From contig OZ023265.1 of the NCBI GenBank assembly GCA_964006375.1, positions 114,879,358-114,943,357 of the forward strand: 64,000 bases of DNA, read 5' to 3'. The DNA comes from Tillus elongatus. Its lineage: Eukaryota > Arthropoda > Insecta > Coleoptera > Cleridae. This document shows, piece by piece, positions 49,506 to 61,634 of this stretch; the first letter of the stretch is position 1, and each line of letters opens with the position of its first letter. The notes under the pieces are model-generated. The model did no database searches. It was not told the origin of the DNA and saw only the letters and a program-made list of their open reading frames with translations. The position numbers and the translations under genes were made by a program.

Positions 49506-50382
49506 AATCGTTGCGTGTGTATTAGTTTATAATCATTTTTTTAAACTTAAATGTGATTTTGCTAGGCTGGAAACGGATGCTGCTATTAATATTGTAGACA
49601 TGACAATGTATCAACGCAAAGTATCTTATGGTGCGCTACATTTCCTTTGTCTATTTTTTATTTTTCACAGGCAAACCTATCGTACGACGCAAATTTACCG
49701 TTGATAATGATAAACGTTTTATAGAAGTTGTATCCTTTGAACAATGACACTATGGTGATATATTGTTATTGGTTTGCATTTTGTCTAGCACTATCTAACA
49801 CACAATGGAATTTGTAATGACCGCATTACCATTTAAATATTAAATTTACCACAGAGTATAACAGAGGATTATAAATTACATGCGGGTATAGACCGTAACT
49901 TTTCTGGCTTTTCAATATAAGCTCAAGCATTTAGTTTGTAGTGGCGTATATGTTTCAATTTTTTTTACATCCATTCAATGCGAAATAAGATGCTTCAGTC
50001 CATCATCAATTATGGATGTATTTCTTGCTTGTGTGGTATTGCAAACCATTTTTTTTGCAACGTAAAAGCTAAATTGCCACAGTGTGTTTTGTGGTAATCT
50101 TACGGCATTGAAATGACTATAAATAAATGTACTACAGACTGGCTTGCCTGACAATATAATTCCATTTCGTTATGTCGAACGCCTTTTGTTTCAATTTTCT
50201 TAACCTCTTAGTGGATATTTCTTACGAGACTTCATATCGGCATCACCATCGCTTTGCCTCTAGCTCTCTGCCCTATTGGTTTCTGCGCAATTAATTTTTG
50301 ACCTGGTGGCTTTCTAAATACCTGAACTGTAAATATTCGTTGATATTTAATTAGTCCAGCTATGTCTGATTCTTCTATTAGC
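49506..50382. other. No recognised gene
   Basis: AT-rich spacer. Confidence 0.45.
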
Positions 50383-50640
50383 TGATAAGTACACTTGGAG
50401 AACCCAAATCACCACAACACATATTTTTAAAGGCCTGACGATCATTTCACTAACAAAGTTAGCGTCATCAGGGGATGAAAAATGTGCAGCAGCGGATGAG
50501 AAAATCATTTTTCATCCCCCGATGACGCTAACTTTGTTAGTGAAATGATCATCAGGCCTTCAAAAATATGTGTTGTGGTGATTTGGGTTCTCCAAGTGTA
50601 CTTATCAGTGCTCATCACAGGTTCAAATCTTCACTTAGTG
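50383..50640. repeat. PLE lineage-1 tail palindrome
   Basis: Left arm: CTGATAAGTACACTTGGAGA, ACCCAAATCACCACAACACA, GGCCTGACGATCATTTCAC and TTAGCGTCATCAGGGGATG. The right arm (from about 50508) is its near-perfect inverse ending GTGTACTTATCAG. The spacer is about 25 bp (GTGCAGCAGCGGATGAGAAA). Beyond the right arm the tail continues TGCTCATCACAGGTTCAAAT, CTTCACTTAGTGA. Confidence 0.92.
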
Positions 50641-53505
50641 ACTTCTATTAGCTGGTTTAGTTTAGGATTCATTCTCATTTTGCATCTACTATCGTTTTGC
50701 CATAGTATTGGTCTTTCAAATGATTTTAGCTGGGCAGCTTGAATTGCGGAGAAGATTTTACATAAATCTAATATCCCTTATTTTAAGCACTAATAATAAC
50801 CTATGTACTTCAGAACAGATACCCCACACAGTTGTTTTTAACGATGTTGAATTATGTGCCCGGTATACGACACGGTGTTGTTCGGAAGTAATTGCCTGGC
50901 GATGGCAATATGTGCGCAGGTTTAATATCTGTTAGTCCCATTTTTACCAACACCCAAGATGTGTTACTCATTCAGTGGCACTACGGGGGCGCTGATCTTT
51001 GACCTTTGTTAGGAGTTTCACTCTAGTCCGTCAATCCAAATGCAAATTGATTGCAGAAAATGCATAAATGCGACGAGCATTGGCATTGGCATTGGTTGCT
51101 CCTGGTGTTGAGATTTGCTTGCTTCATTCGCCAATTCGTTCTTTATTACTGCGTTTTTATTTTATTAGCCTGCTGTATTCACTTTGCTGGCCATTGTGCA
51201 TTTTATATACTCCTGATGTTGCTACCCTCTAATTATATCTTGAGGAGTCTGAATTGCATGCCAATAGGTCTGAAAAACCATTCGATGGTTTTAATTACCA
51301 GTTTCAGGTGGTTGTTTGTGGGTGCCATGAGGTCGGCAATACAAAAATACACAACAGGTGATTGAGCCTCATTTGCTCTGTCGCATTGTTTTATATATCG
51401 AGGCTATATCTGGTAGATTTCAGATAGTTTGATAGTTCAATGCAAAGCTTTACCACAGTGGACTTAAAATATATCTTTTCCAGATGAAATCTTATTGGTT
51501 GCGCTGTTATCACCAGATTGTATTCGTAGCTGAATATTTGTTGCACAGGTAGACATTCTGTTTTCTAGAAATCTCAGGATAAAGGTGCCGATCTTATAGA
51601 TCTCACTACACATAATCCATTCACGTAGAAGTGAGTTAAATGCAGGTAGCAAAGCGATTTCTTTTTCTATTGTAACTTTATTGCGCAGAATACAGTCAAT
51701 GACTAGTAGTTCCTTGCATCGCGTAGATCCTTCGTGACGCCATTTTTGCTTGTTTATAATTATGTTGTTTCATTTGCATTGTACAGAAATGCGTTCGCCG
51801 AGGCCAACTCTGAGCGGCAGAAATGTTATTGTCTGATACCTTCCAGAATATGTAAAGCACTGGCGGTCCTTTGGTAAAAAATGCATTTCACCTTGCTTTT
51901 TTAAGATTTAACGGCACATTCTTTGCGTCAAGTATAACACTGTTCATCAATTTCGCCAACAGATGATGGTACACCGCATTTTCTTCAGCTAGAGTTTTCT
52001 TATTAATAAAATTTGACGTAGCCTGAAGAAGTTTCATACCATCGCGAAGGGAAACATTTACGAATTTCAGTTATTTGAATAGTAAATGTGTTTCATGTTC
52101 AAGACTTTTATCTTTAATAAAATACCATTTACTAGACCATCTCAAAATTGACATACCCATTTTACATTTATATCAGATACATATTTAGTGGTTGATAGCA
52201 TCAATAATTCAAAAAATCCTCTTTTAATATCGACTGTAATAATTGTCTCAACTTTCTGCTTGACCTGTCATTGTTTGATTTTTTCAGTTTTTGTAGAAAC
52301 AATAGAAACCAGTTATTTGTAATTTTTTAACATTTAGACATGTGATGAAATCAACATTTGGCTATTAATAGTAGAAAATATTTATTGTGAATTAAATGAT
52401 TTAATTTATTTTGTATTAAATCAAATTTTAAACGCATTTGACTCTCGTACCGCACTTTTTGCGTCAAAACATTTTATAAAATAAACAAGCCAGATCTAAC
52501 TGCAAAGAAGCTCTCCACACGGCTGATCACTATTTTGAGACAAACAAAAACAAAAGATGATAGACATATACAAAAGCATTTTAAAGTGCCAAAGAAATGC
52601 AAGCCTCCGAATTTAAGACGACCTATATTTATCCAAGATATATGAGTCACACAAACAAAGATAATACTATGTCCTACTGGCATTTGCTATTTATTCACGC
52701 AATTTCTTTCTCCTCATACATATTTCAGTCCTGGCGATCCCTGGTTTTATCTTATTTGTCTTATTGTAGCCAAATGTAACTAGGGCAGCTTGTTCATTAT
52801 GAAGGCTCCTTTTTTTTAGGGCACCTGAACAAAAACGTTGAATCTGTAATGCTCGTGTCAAGAAACAAAGGACTTTGTTCCAACTTACTCTCCTAACAAA
52901 AAAAAGCGTTATGTAGAAGTCAAAGGCACTAAGAAAATGTTGACGTTATGGGTCCTAGAATATAAATATATTGATTGCGCTGTATTTAATACAGTTGGGC
53001 TTCTTATCAGCACTAGCAGTTTTTTGAGCAACGTAAATTAGTTTTATTTAGATCAATACAGGCGGTTTACTACTATCTGTTCACTATTAGTTACTTCGTT
53101 ATTATTGGAGCTTCAGAGTCGGCTCAATTACCAAAATAGTTGCATTTCTTCTACTGATCACAATGGTGAAACATAAAACAGCAATTAAAAGTAGGTTCAT
53201 GAGATATTCATCGAATTAATTGTTACATTGTTTGCGTATTTGGAAGAAGAGCTCTAATTCTGAACAGAAAACTGTCAATACAAAACTCTTTTTAAGTAAA
53301 GAAGATATACACAGTTCAGATTTTAAGTATTATATATAATAAACCTTATTTTAATATAGTAATAAGGTTTAAGTAGAATGTGAGATAATTGAGAAAATGC
53401 TTTAGTAACATACTTAAACAATACGAAGTTGGCTGCAAAAATGTAAAAAAAATGAAGTGCTTTCCTACAACCGTATTCTTTTAGGAAGGGGGAAATCCTC
53501 ATGGA
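50641..53505. other. No recognised gene; solo TAR terminus
   Basis: AT-rich. A 62-codon minus frame at 51464-51652 extends in shifted frames in both directions and could be a decayed element, but I cannot name it. GTACCGCACTTTTTGCGTCA at 52449 is an isolated TAR hairpin. Confidence 0.45.
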
Positions 53506-54210
53506 CGCCACTCGCGAAGTGGTGTGCTGGACTCTTATCGACTAAAACCCCCTTCTTCTCTTCGCCATGGTGGACCCGGAACGGTTACCTTCAATGTTAG
53601 CATCAGGATTACCGGACGGTCACTTTTCTGTTCCATATTCTTTTGCTCTCTTCTTCTCTAGGACTTGCCTTACATACCTGGACATCCTACTCAAGTTTTC
53701 TGAGCTCTCTAAGATTACTGGTATGGCATGATTTCATTTACTTCCGCATCTATCTCGGTCTCCAATTGCTGTCTCCACTGTTCCAAGGCATCAAATCTAC
53801 AGTAAAGGTTAACTTTCCGCACACGTGTTCGATTTTTATGAAATTTTGTATATAGGCGTGTTTTAGGGTGTAGATGACGAAAATCACAATAAAGTGAGGA
53901 CAGAAGCAAACTTTTGGAGTTATTTGGAAATCCTTGTAGGAAAAACGTAAGTTGTACTCTTTTGCGACATGTCTTTGTCAAATTATACACATTTTCGGGG
54001 TTCATTCGTTTTATATCAAGCTAAAGAAGGGTGTATTCCACTATTATATTTCATTTTCACATAGTTGGTGTACCCCCTATACTGTTTACGTGTTTCAGTA
54101 AATTTACCTTCTTTTCGTCGTATAATCGATCTTAAGTTGACATTGACATTTGACATATAAAGCCCCTTGCGTCTAGCGATACCAGTTCTACTTTTCATTT
54201 CCAGCTTCTG
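53506..54210. other. GC-richer unassigned stretch
   Basis: Less AT-rich than its surroundings. The minus strand has open frames (53715-54005 and 54016-54198, for example LEQWRQQLETEIDAEVNEIM) that look like former coding sequence. I do not recognise the family; a decayed mobile element is most likely. Confidence 0.35.
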
Positions 54211-54404
54211 TATGCGCAGTGAGTTACCGGGATAATTAGCATGGCTCGCAGCTCATGCATTTTTTGCCGGTTTAACAAAATAAAAGACCTCCCTGAAATG
54301 CTGTCTACGCACAATCCTCCCAACTGATCTTTCTGACCTGGCCTGACATCACTTTGCCTAATTAAAACGCTGAGGGAAGGAAAACCATGAGATAATGTAA
54401 GAAT
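54211..54404. other. No recognised gene
   Basis: Short unassigned spacer. Confidence 0.4.
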
Positions 54405-55735
54405 TCGGTATAATTACAATGTGGAGAACCCAATTCATCACAATACAGTTTTCTGACCGTCGGGTCGTTTCGCTAACAAAGTTGGCGTCATCAAGGGGAT
54501 GAGTAAACTAAATAAATAGAGACTATAAATACTATTTATATCTTAGTTGCCAAGCAGTTGCAAACAGCGTCCTCTAGGAATGTATACAGACAGACCCCCC
54601 ATTGTTGAGTATTCAATCCCTGTGATTAAAACTGCATACCTGCCCTTGTTATGCTGTGCGTCGTAATCAAATATTCCTTCTAAGAAGGACATGCTTATTA
54701 TTAAGATAACAATTCGAACAATGGAGTACATAGAACTGCACCTACTATATTAATCGAAACATTTTTGTTTAAATTTCTAACGACATATATACTCTCGTAA
54801 GCATCAAGCTGACGCGACTGCCTGACATTTTTTATTAACTTGATATTTTCTTTATCTACATGATGATTATTATCCAAAATATGCTAAGCAATACATGACT
54901 TGTCAATAGTGCCATATCTCAGTTACGCTAAATGTTCTTTAAATCTAGTTTCAATGGTTCTTTTAGTTTGCCCAACATATTTACGTTCATAATTCTTACA
55001 ACCTTATTCAAAGATTCCCGACATATCTGTGGTTTTATCTTTATCCTTTGGATTACCCAGCAAATTTTTAATGTCTTTTTTGTAGAACATGTTATCAACA
55101 AATTGGCTTTCTAAAAAATGCTATTAAAACCCCTCATAATTCGCGGTTCAAATGGTAAACAGACAACGGTTTTGTCTGGTTTATCTTTTCTGAAAGTCGT
55201 AGATTCTGCTAACATTTTCTTTGTTTTATGTTTATTGACTACTTTCTCCACTAAGCAGACAGAGTAACTATTATACTTAGCTACATTTTTAATATATTCA
55301 AGTTCTCTGTTGTATCTTTCTATATTTAAGGGAAACTGTATTAATCTATGAACTAGAAAATTCAAACTAGCCCTTTTTTTCTGGAAAACTATGGTGAGTC
55401 AATCGGAGTGTAATTCACGGTAGTGGTTTCCTTTCTGTGGAAGTCAAATTCTAAAGTGTCTCTATTTTTAATGACTAATACATCAAGAAAAGGTAACTTG
55501 TTATTAATTTTAAATTCATGCGTGAATTTAATGGAGTAAAATTTACTGTTTAATTTGGCAACAAAATCGTCTACTTTGCATACATTTGTATTAAATACTG
55601 CAAAAACATCGTCCATATAACAAAAGCCTACTCTGGGAAAATAGTCATTTTCGTCTGCTAGGTCTGTTTCAAATTTACTCATGAAAAGAAAATTACATAC
55701 AAGCATTAAGTGCCCTGTGGTGTCCATGGCTCCAC
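54405..55735 (-). pseudogene. PLE lineage-1: RT C-terminal half, GIY-YIG and tail
   Basis: In minus-strand order: VCNLF-like VCNFLFMSKFETDLAD, CYMDDVFAVFNT (intact YMDD, motif C), NNKLPFLDVLVIKNRDTLEF (xLPFLDxLVxR), then after a frameshift NFLVHRLIQFPLNIERYNRE and LEYIKNVAKYNSYSV (helical region linking RT and endonuclease). The GIY-YIG part at about 54925-54985 reads YVGQTKRTIETRFKEHLA followed by a stop, then LIKNVRQSRQLDAYESIYVV. The GATGACGCCAACTTTGTTAG tail ends near 54410. The 5' half is missing: the element begins abruptly next to a LINE fragment at 55735. Confidence 0.85.
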
Positions 55736-56370
55736 ATTAGATGCACGCTTCTTCTCCACTTATCCGAATCTTTTCTCTATAATAGCCAAATGCGCCATAG
55801 CCTGTGAGGAACTGGGTCAGATGTTAATCCAGATTTCTATGTTTACACCTCACATACGACAGGATGTCTGGAATGAGGGTTTTCGTCCAAGCTGCCGTTT
55901 CTCCATGCTCATTCCATATCTCTTGCCATTTTCCAATGTATTCTCTTTCTCAGCTCTTTTTACAGATTGTGAGCGTTTTCTATGTGGTACAATCAGAGCC
56001 TCTCCTCCACAAGCCGGTTGATGAGCGGGATTCTCGTGATAACCTGCATGGCAGCGGTTGTTGCCGTCCTATATCCACTCGCCACACAGGGCTTCTCTTT
56101 GGGGGCCCAGGAGCAGACCACGGTATTTTCGGACCGTATCAGCCTGATGCCACACTAGCGAACCATATAGAGCAATAGACAGCACAACGCTACACAGTAG
56201 CTCTCTATTTTTGGGGCGCTTAGATCTCCTACATTTGGCAATATTCTTGTCAGGGCATCCATTTCTGTTTGCGATTTTTTCCACAGTGCGTTTTATATGC
56301 TCACCAAATGCTAATCTGTCATCCAGGTATACTCACAAGTACCGTATGTCTCTAGCTAGTAATATTTTAG
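55736..56370 (-). pseudogene. R1/Jockey-like LINE RT thumb and C-terminal fragment
   Basis: The minus strand encodes YLGV-type sequence with DRLAFGEHIKRTVEKIANRN, then KNRELLCSVVLSIALYGSLV (the LLxxVVxSIxLYGxPxW block after RT motif E). After stops it gives QAMAHLAIIERRFG-type sequence corresponding to the HLTQFLTGHGxFxxYL region. No catalytic motif is retained. It is joined directly to the truncated 5' edge of the neighbouring PLE. Confidence 0.72.
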
Positions 56371-57123
56371 CCCCTAGTCTTTAGTGTTCAAAAACATTTA
56401 CTACTGGCAATTTTTCTGTCTGCTCGTATAATTTTCCCATCAATGGCCGAGTTTCCCAGGCCCCAGCAGATAAGTTTAAGCGCTCATCTGCTGACTATCG
56501 ATACATTTCCGCGGTTGGAAACAGATGAACGCACTGTTGACTTTAAGCACTATTTTGTGACGTTTGCTTTTGTCATTCCGCTTTGATAAATTGGTAACAG
56601 TTCAGTTTCAGCATAAACTCAGCAGGGCTGGTGAATACATATGTTGATAAAACTATTCAACTGTTGGCTCCTGGTGAACTCGGCAACTGTTAATTAAAAT
56701 TTGATAAAAATCTAAGGGGTTACTTTCTGTAATTGACTTTTTGGTTTTATGGTCAAAAAAAGTTTTTACATAATAAATGTACGGTTTTTTTTTTCGAAAA
56801 ATATTTGTGTGGCCAAAAATAATGAGTTACTTTCTTGCTACTTAGTGCATAAGTTTTTACTATAAAGATTATGGTATCCACTAAAATTTATGTCTTAGTT
56901 AAAGCCAAAATTCGCCCAATATCTTCCTTTTGCCGACAGCTTGAACAGGCTCGTTGGCAATCCAATCGGACAAGTTTTTCCGAATTTTAAGCCCTCTTTC
57001 AGAAAATTTCTAAAGTTTCAAACTAAAAGAGGCTAAACTAAACCACACGAGAAGGTGTCTGTACGAGAAGCAAAGTTTATTTAATTTGAAAGAGTGAAAT
57101 GAAACGAATTGCTGTGGCGAGAT

Positions 57124-57126
<3 letters not shown>
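56371..57126. repeat. Unassigned spacer with TAR M-arm scrap
   Basis: No gene recognised. At 56920-57005, TATCTTCCTTTTGCCGACAG, GGCTCGTTGGCAATCCAAT and TTTTTCCGAATTTTAAGC resemble the TAR M arm in diverged form. Confidence 0.5.
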
Positions 57127-57352
<226 letters not shown>

Positions 57353-57560
57353 CGCCTTTACTGCAAATATGATAAATCGTGTTTCCGTCACATTTCGATA
57401 GTGTTGTTGGTAGATTTCGTCTTTTACATAAACTCAAAAAAATAATAATCTGGGGGCCCAAGTCAGGTGTTCGTGCAGGACAATAAACTGTTTCGTTTGT
57501 TCCTGTCCGTCGACGATATAATCTTCTGTTCAGCAAGTTAGCTGTCTCAAAATAGTTGTA
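57353..57560 (-). pseudogene. Tc1/mariner-like transposase C-terminal fragment
   Basis: The minus strand reads [20 protein letters not shown], then PDLGP and a frameshift, [19 protein letters not shown]. This corresponds to RWIGRxGxxxWPARSPDLxPLDFFLW ... TTLxxMxxxI. The catalytic Asp of the PLDFFL motif lies in the frameshifted part. The fragment ends at the microsatellite. Confidence 0.65.
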
Positions 57561-58154
57561 ATAGCTGGTGCTCCATCCTGCCCAACGTAATAACAGGGTA
57601 GTTAAGCTATGTAATATCTCACCAGTGATCGCTAATATTTGGTGTTAAGAATTAATGTTCAGTCAGGTCAGGTAATGGCAGGTCAGCCGCATTTAATCTA
57701 AAGTAATTCTAAGGTTTACGTGGACCAGATATTAGAAGATTATCTCTACGCCAATAATGTGCATTGCATTTGTTGCACATTCCACATGAATTAGACCAAT
57801 ATAGTTTATCACATCATAAAATAAACTTTTAATTATCCGCCTCTTTATCACAACAATTTAGTTATGAAACTAGATCACACCTCTGCATCTCCACCTACTA
57901 AAGTGTGCACTCTGTCCAAAAGAACATTGGGTTATTTACTAAATACTGATGTAGATTTATATTTTTTTGTTTGCACACGTACTTGTTTTCTTCTCTGCAT
58001 TCGGTTTAGTCTTTGACAGAAAATATTCTCCTTTGTAGCGACGTTGTAAAAGGAGAAACCGGTTGCGGAGAAGAAAACTATTATTTGCAAAGCTAGAAAA
58101 GAAGTAATCAGCTGTATTTACATTAACATCAACCGAGGTTCTGGCATTGTACTT
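57561..58154. other. Spacer with a PLE lineage-2-like tail
   Basis: GGAGAAACCGGTTGCGGAGA with AGAAAACTATTATTTGCAAA (58050-58090) resembles the lineage-2 PLE tail at 49.43 kb. Otherwise nothing was recognised. Confidence 0.5.
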
Positions 58155-58380
58155 GAGCAACTTGAATGTCTGCACGTTCCGTCCTTCGGAGGGGGCGTAA
58201 AGCCGTCGGTCCCGTGTTCATGCGTTGTTGGGCACGTTAAAGATCCCTACCCTCCTTACAGAAAGACAGGGGTTCGGCAAAATTTCCAGGATAGTGAGGT
58301 GGAACTGCGCCCTGGCGTCGGTGATTGGCCATAGTCGCGGAAATAGGCCGACGTTAAAGAAACAAAACACACACACAGCT
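58155..58380 (+). repeat. SINE-like interspersed repeat, copy 2
   Basis: The longer copy of the 31.95-kb repeat. It begins CTGCACGTTCCGTCCTTCGG and continues GTAAAGCCGTCGGTCCCGTG, GGGCACGTTAAAGATCCCTA, CAGAAAGACAGGGGTTCGGC and GCGCCCTGGCGTCGGTGATT. It ends GACGTTAAAGAAACAAAACA plus a CA run. It is GC-rich compared with its surroundings. Confidence 0.8.
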
Positions 58381-59420
58381 GTATTTAGTATGCAATGGTT
58401 TACCAAATAAAGGCAACAATCAATGAGTTATTAACATTAAAAAAATATAAAGATGCGATACCATAACACACTTTCTGAGACCAGTCGTTGTGGTTAAAAT
58501 TTGTCACTGTATAAAGATTTTATAGAAAATATAAAACGCACTAATTCAAATTATGTTTGTGTTGCAGATGGTCACAGACGTTACTTGTGATTAGCATCAT
58601 TCTGAACATTCGTGCATAACCAGACTAATTACACTGTTATGAAAACGCAAATATTGGTTTGCACATTTAAACGCTTTCAAAATGTGTAACTGTGAAATTT
58701 CTAAATGCATTTTTTTACATTTACTTTACCATGAATCTGAAACTAATTTAGCTCGGCCACTATAAAAATAGATTAAAACGTTTGTGACTTGTCATGCATG
58801 TCCAGACTGTTAAACCCCTTCGTAAGAATAAAAAAAACATCGTAATTATATCCCACGAAGGCTTTAAATGATTAATGCGGTTTTGATGACTAAATTACGA
58901 AACAGAAATTACATGGTATCTTAATTTAATTTATAGCTCACTTGAGAACTCCTCAAGAAAGGCAGATTATAAAACAATTGTGTGCAGTGGCGATTATTTG
59001 AATAAATAATCTCGCAGTTTAATTCCTAACTTGCGGTGTTAAATTTTAAACCTGTGTGCTGTGTGGTAGTCCACACCTTGGAAAATACCCCTCTCATAAA
59101 AAAATGTATTTAACTTTATATTTTATTCCTTTGGGTTGCCCCAGCTTAGTGCAACAGTGGCACAAAAGCTTTCTCTTTTGACTGCATAACAACTTGCTAT
59201 TTTCTTTGCAAGCAGTTTGCAACATCCTCAGGCTGAAGAAAATAAAAATTTTAGCACCCGTTGATCACAACCGTAAATAAAATCGGTTTCTGGGTTAGGG
59301 TGTCGTGATTTAAACATTCGTTAAAAATATTTTTTCTAGTTCTATTACTAAAGTATATATAGCTGTAGGATAAAGGCCAACTTATCGTAACAATAGTAAC
59401 AGCAACAATAATTATAAAAG
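58381..59420. other. No recognised gene; decayed TAR hairpin
   Basis: AT-rich. GATACCATAACACACTTTCTG at 58457 is a degenerate TAR terminus. Confidence 0.5.
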
Positions 59421-59700
59421 TCTGGACGGAGCAAGTCCGCTTTGGTAGTGAATTTTCATAAAAATGTTTTTGATGGCAAATATGTCTTGTTTAAATAAAA
59501 TGCATGGAATTTGGTTTAACCTACATATAGTAGAAACAGTGTACCTTATTTCATCAAAACAATTATGTTTGAAAAAGTAAAATAGTTTTCCGAAAATAAA
59601 CTTAAAATGTTCCCGAAAAAACCGGTCGGATTTTCCTGGGCAACGAACGTCTTCAAGCTATTTACGCACCTGTTAAAATATAATTATCCACAAAAAGCTT
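59421..59700 (+). repeat. TAR B/M segment with covarying hairpin
   Basis: TCTGGACGGAGCAAGTCCGC, then TTTGGTAGTGAATTTTCATA. The stem keeps its pairing by a double change (C to G on one side, G to C on the other). The segment then runs ATATAGTAGAAACAGTGTAC and a reversed GATTTTCCTGGGCAACGAAC. Confidence 0.85.
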
Positions 59701-60120
59701 TTTGATAAAAATTTTAAAATGTTTGCATAAAAATTGGCAAACAATTTCTTTAACGAAAATTTCCATTTGTTTTACAGAATTTGGTTAAAGTAATGTTACA
59801 CGAAAATGATATATCTTTACGAAAATTTGCTAAACAATTATTTTTCAAGAAAATGTGAGTAATTTTTTTTTCCAATCAGTAATACATTTATTACTACCAA
59901 CACTTCACAAAAATAATTTCATCAAATTTCTTCAAATAGTTTTAGATAATACCTTTTGCACGAAAATTTGCTAACATAATATTCAAATTACATATATACC
60001 TAATATGTATCTAAATTTTTGTGTGTAATTCACATTCTATAATATATTTGGTTGCCATAGCTTTGTTATTTCCAAAATTATCCAAATTTTCTGGAAGAAA
60101 CCATATATTTATATATATGG
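59701..60120. other. No recognised gene
   Basis: AT-rich. Several short GAAAATTTGCTAAACAA-like phrases recall TAR L-arm ends, but no defined copy is present. Confidence 0.4.

Positions 60121-60190
<70 letters not shown>
60121..60190. repeat. (TA)n microsatellite
   Basis: TA tract followed by TAGTATTAGTATTA. Confidence 0.97.
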
Positions 60191-60193
<3 letters not shown>

Positions 60194-60505
60194 TATTAGT
60201 ATTATATATTTGCTTACTAATTATACATTGTGCAATACAAAGAAGCGAAGCTTGTACTTGCATACAGCACAATTTATAGCATACATGTAAAGTCCAAACA
60301 TAGTTAAATGTCAAATAATATTCACTGGCACACTGTCAATTTTGTAAAATTTTAAGTTTTCTTCTGCTTCTGCTCACGAACACTACCATGATCGCCTCCA
60401 AAGTTATTCTTCACCTTACAAAATCCTGTTCAAATTAATAGCCAAAATCTACTAAAAACAACTATTTAAATTGGAGCGCAATAATTTTGAAATTGTTAGT
60501 TGACA

Positions 60506-60512
<7 letters not shown>
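60191..60512. other. No recognised gene
   Basis: AT-rich spacer between TA tracts. Confidence 0.45.

Positions 60513-60577
<65 letters not shown>
60513..60577. repeat. (TA)n microsatellite
   Basis: Perfect TA tract. Confidence 0.98.
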
Positions 60578-60581
<4 letters not shown>

Positions 60582-60735
60582 GTTCACTCTATTTTTTGTG
60601 ATTTTTATTTGTTTACGTATATTGAAGTTTTGAACCATCTTGGTTCATCGTGTGTTTTTGTTCTAAGGGTGTACGTGACGCCTGCATGTTCAGTCTCTTT
60701 TGGTTCTATTGGTTGGTTTACATTTGTTTGATTGG

Positions 60736-60737
<2 letters not shown>

Positions 60738-60811
<74 letters not shown>
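60738..60811. repeat. (TA)n microsatellite at outer edge of palindrome
   Basis: TA tract immediately left of the outer arm of the 60.8-63.7-kb palindrome. Confidence 0.98.
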
Positions 60812-60814
<3 letters not shown>

Positions 60815-61158
60815 ATGTGGTTATTACAAGTGTGTTCTATAAAGTTTCAGCTTCAGCCGTCATTGTCCTTCATTTTACGTAACTATTCGAAGAAAATGAA
60901 TTTCAAATACTAAATATTATACTTCAGTTTTTAAGTTCCTAAAAAAATAACTACAAATTTAATGAATTAATTGGACGTTACGTTTGGATTTTAGTGAATT
61001 TTCACTAAACATAATATTTTATCTTTATGATCTTTCTTTTATTTCCATAATCATTTTGATTTTTTTTTGGGTGAATTTTCTGAAAAAAATTCACTACTAT
61101 AAGGAAATCGCGACTTTTGCATTTGAAATAAATATGTTCAAATGAGCGCTAATTGGCC

Positions 61159-61162
<4 letters not shown>
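60811..61162. repeat. Left outer arm of the 2.9-kb palindrome (TAR L arm at inner end)
   Basis: Runs TTTGATGTGGTTATTACAAG, CGTAACTATTCGAAGAAAAT, TTTTAGTGAATTTTCACTAA and AATGAGCGCTAATTGGCCAC up to the TA tract. The exact inverse occurs at 63381-63733 with few differences. Its inner 90 bp are a TAR L arm. Confidence 0.9.

Positions 61163-61236
<74 letters not shown>
61163..61236. repeat. (TA)n flanking the left end of the DD41D transposon
   Basis: Perfect TA tract; the transposon's CAGTGTGGAAC terminus starts at its last TA. Confidence 0.98.
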
Positions 61237-61239
<3 letters not shown>

Positions 61240-61634
61240 TGTGGAACAGCCAAATGGAATAAATTCGATAACGGATAAATGAGGACGTGTTGGGAAAAAC
61301 GCTTGGACACGTCGATTTGTATTTTTAACTGCGCATCTTTTTCAAGAAAAAAAAATTATATAGGGTGCGTCATGTGACAGTGGCCAATACCAACTTTCTT
61401 ATTTTAAATACAAGCCCCTGTATATTATTAATTTTTTGGATTCTTCAGAAAATTCTAGACATAATTCATGTACAATGTCCTATACCTATCTTCAACTGTT
61501 TCGGAAATATTAAGTATTTTCAGATTTATTACAAAAATTAACATTAAAAATAGAAAATTATTTTATTTCACAAATTCTAATAAGAAATACTGATTATTTC
61601 TTAATAATTTAAAAAAACAAAAAAAAAATTAATG

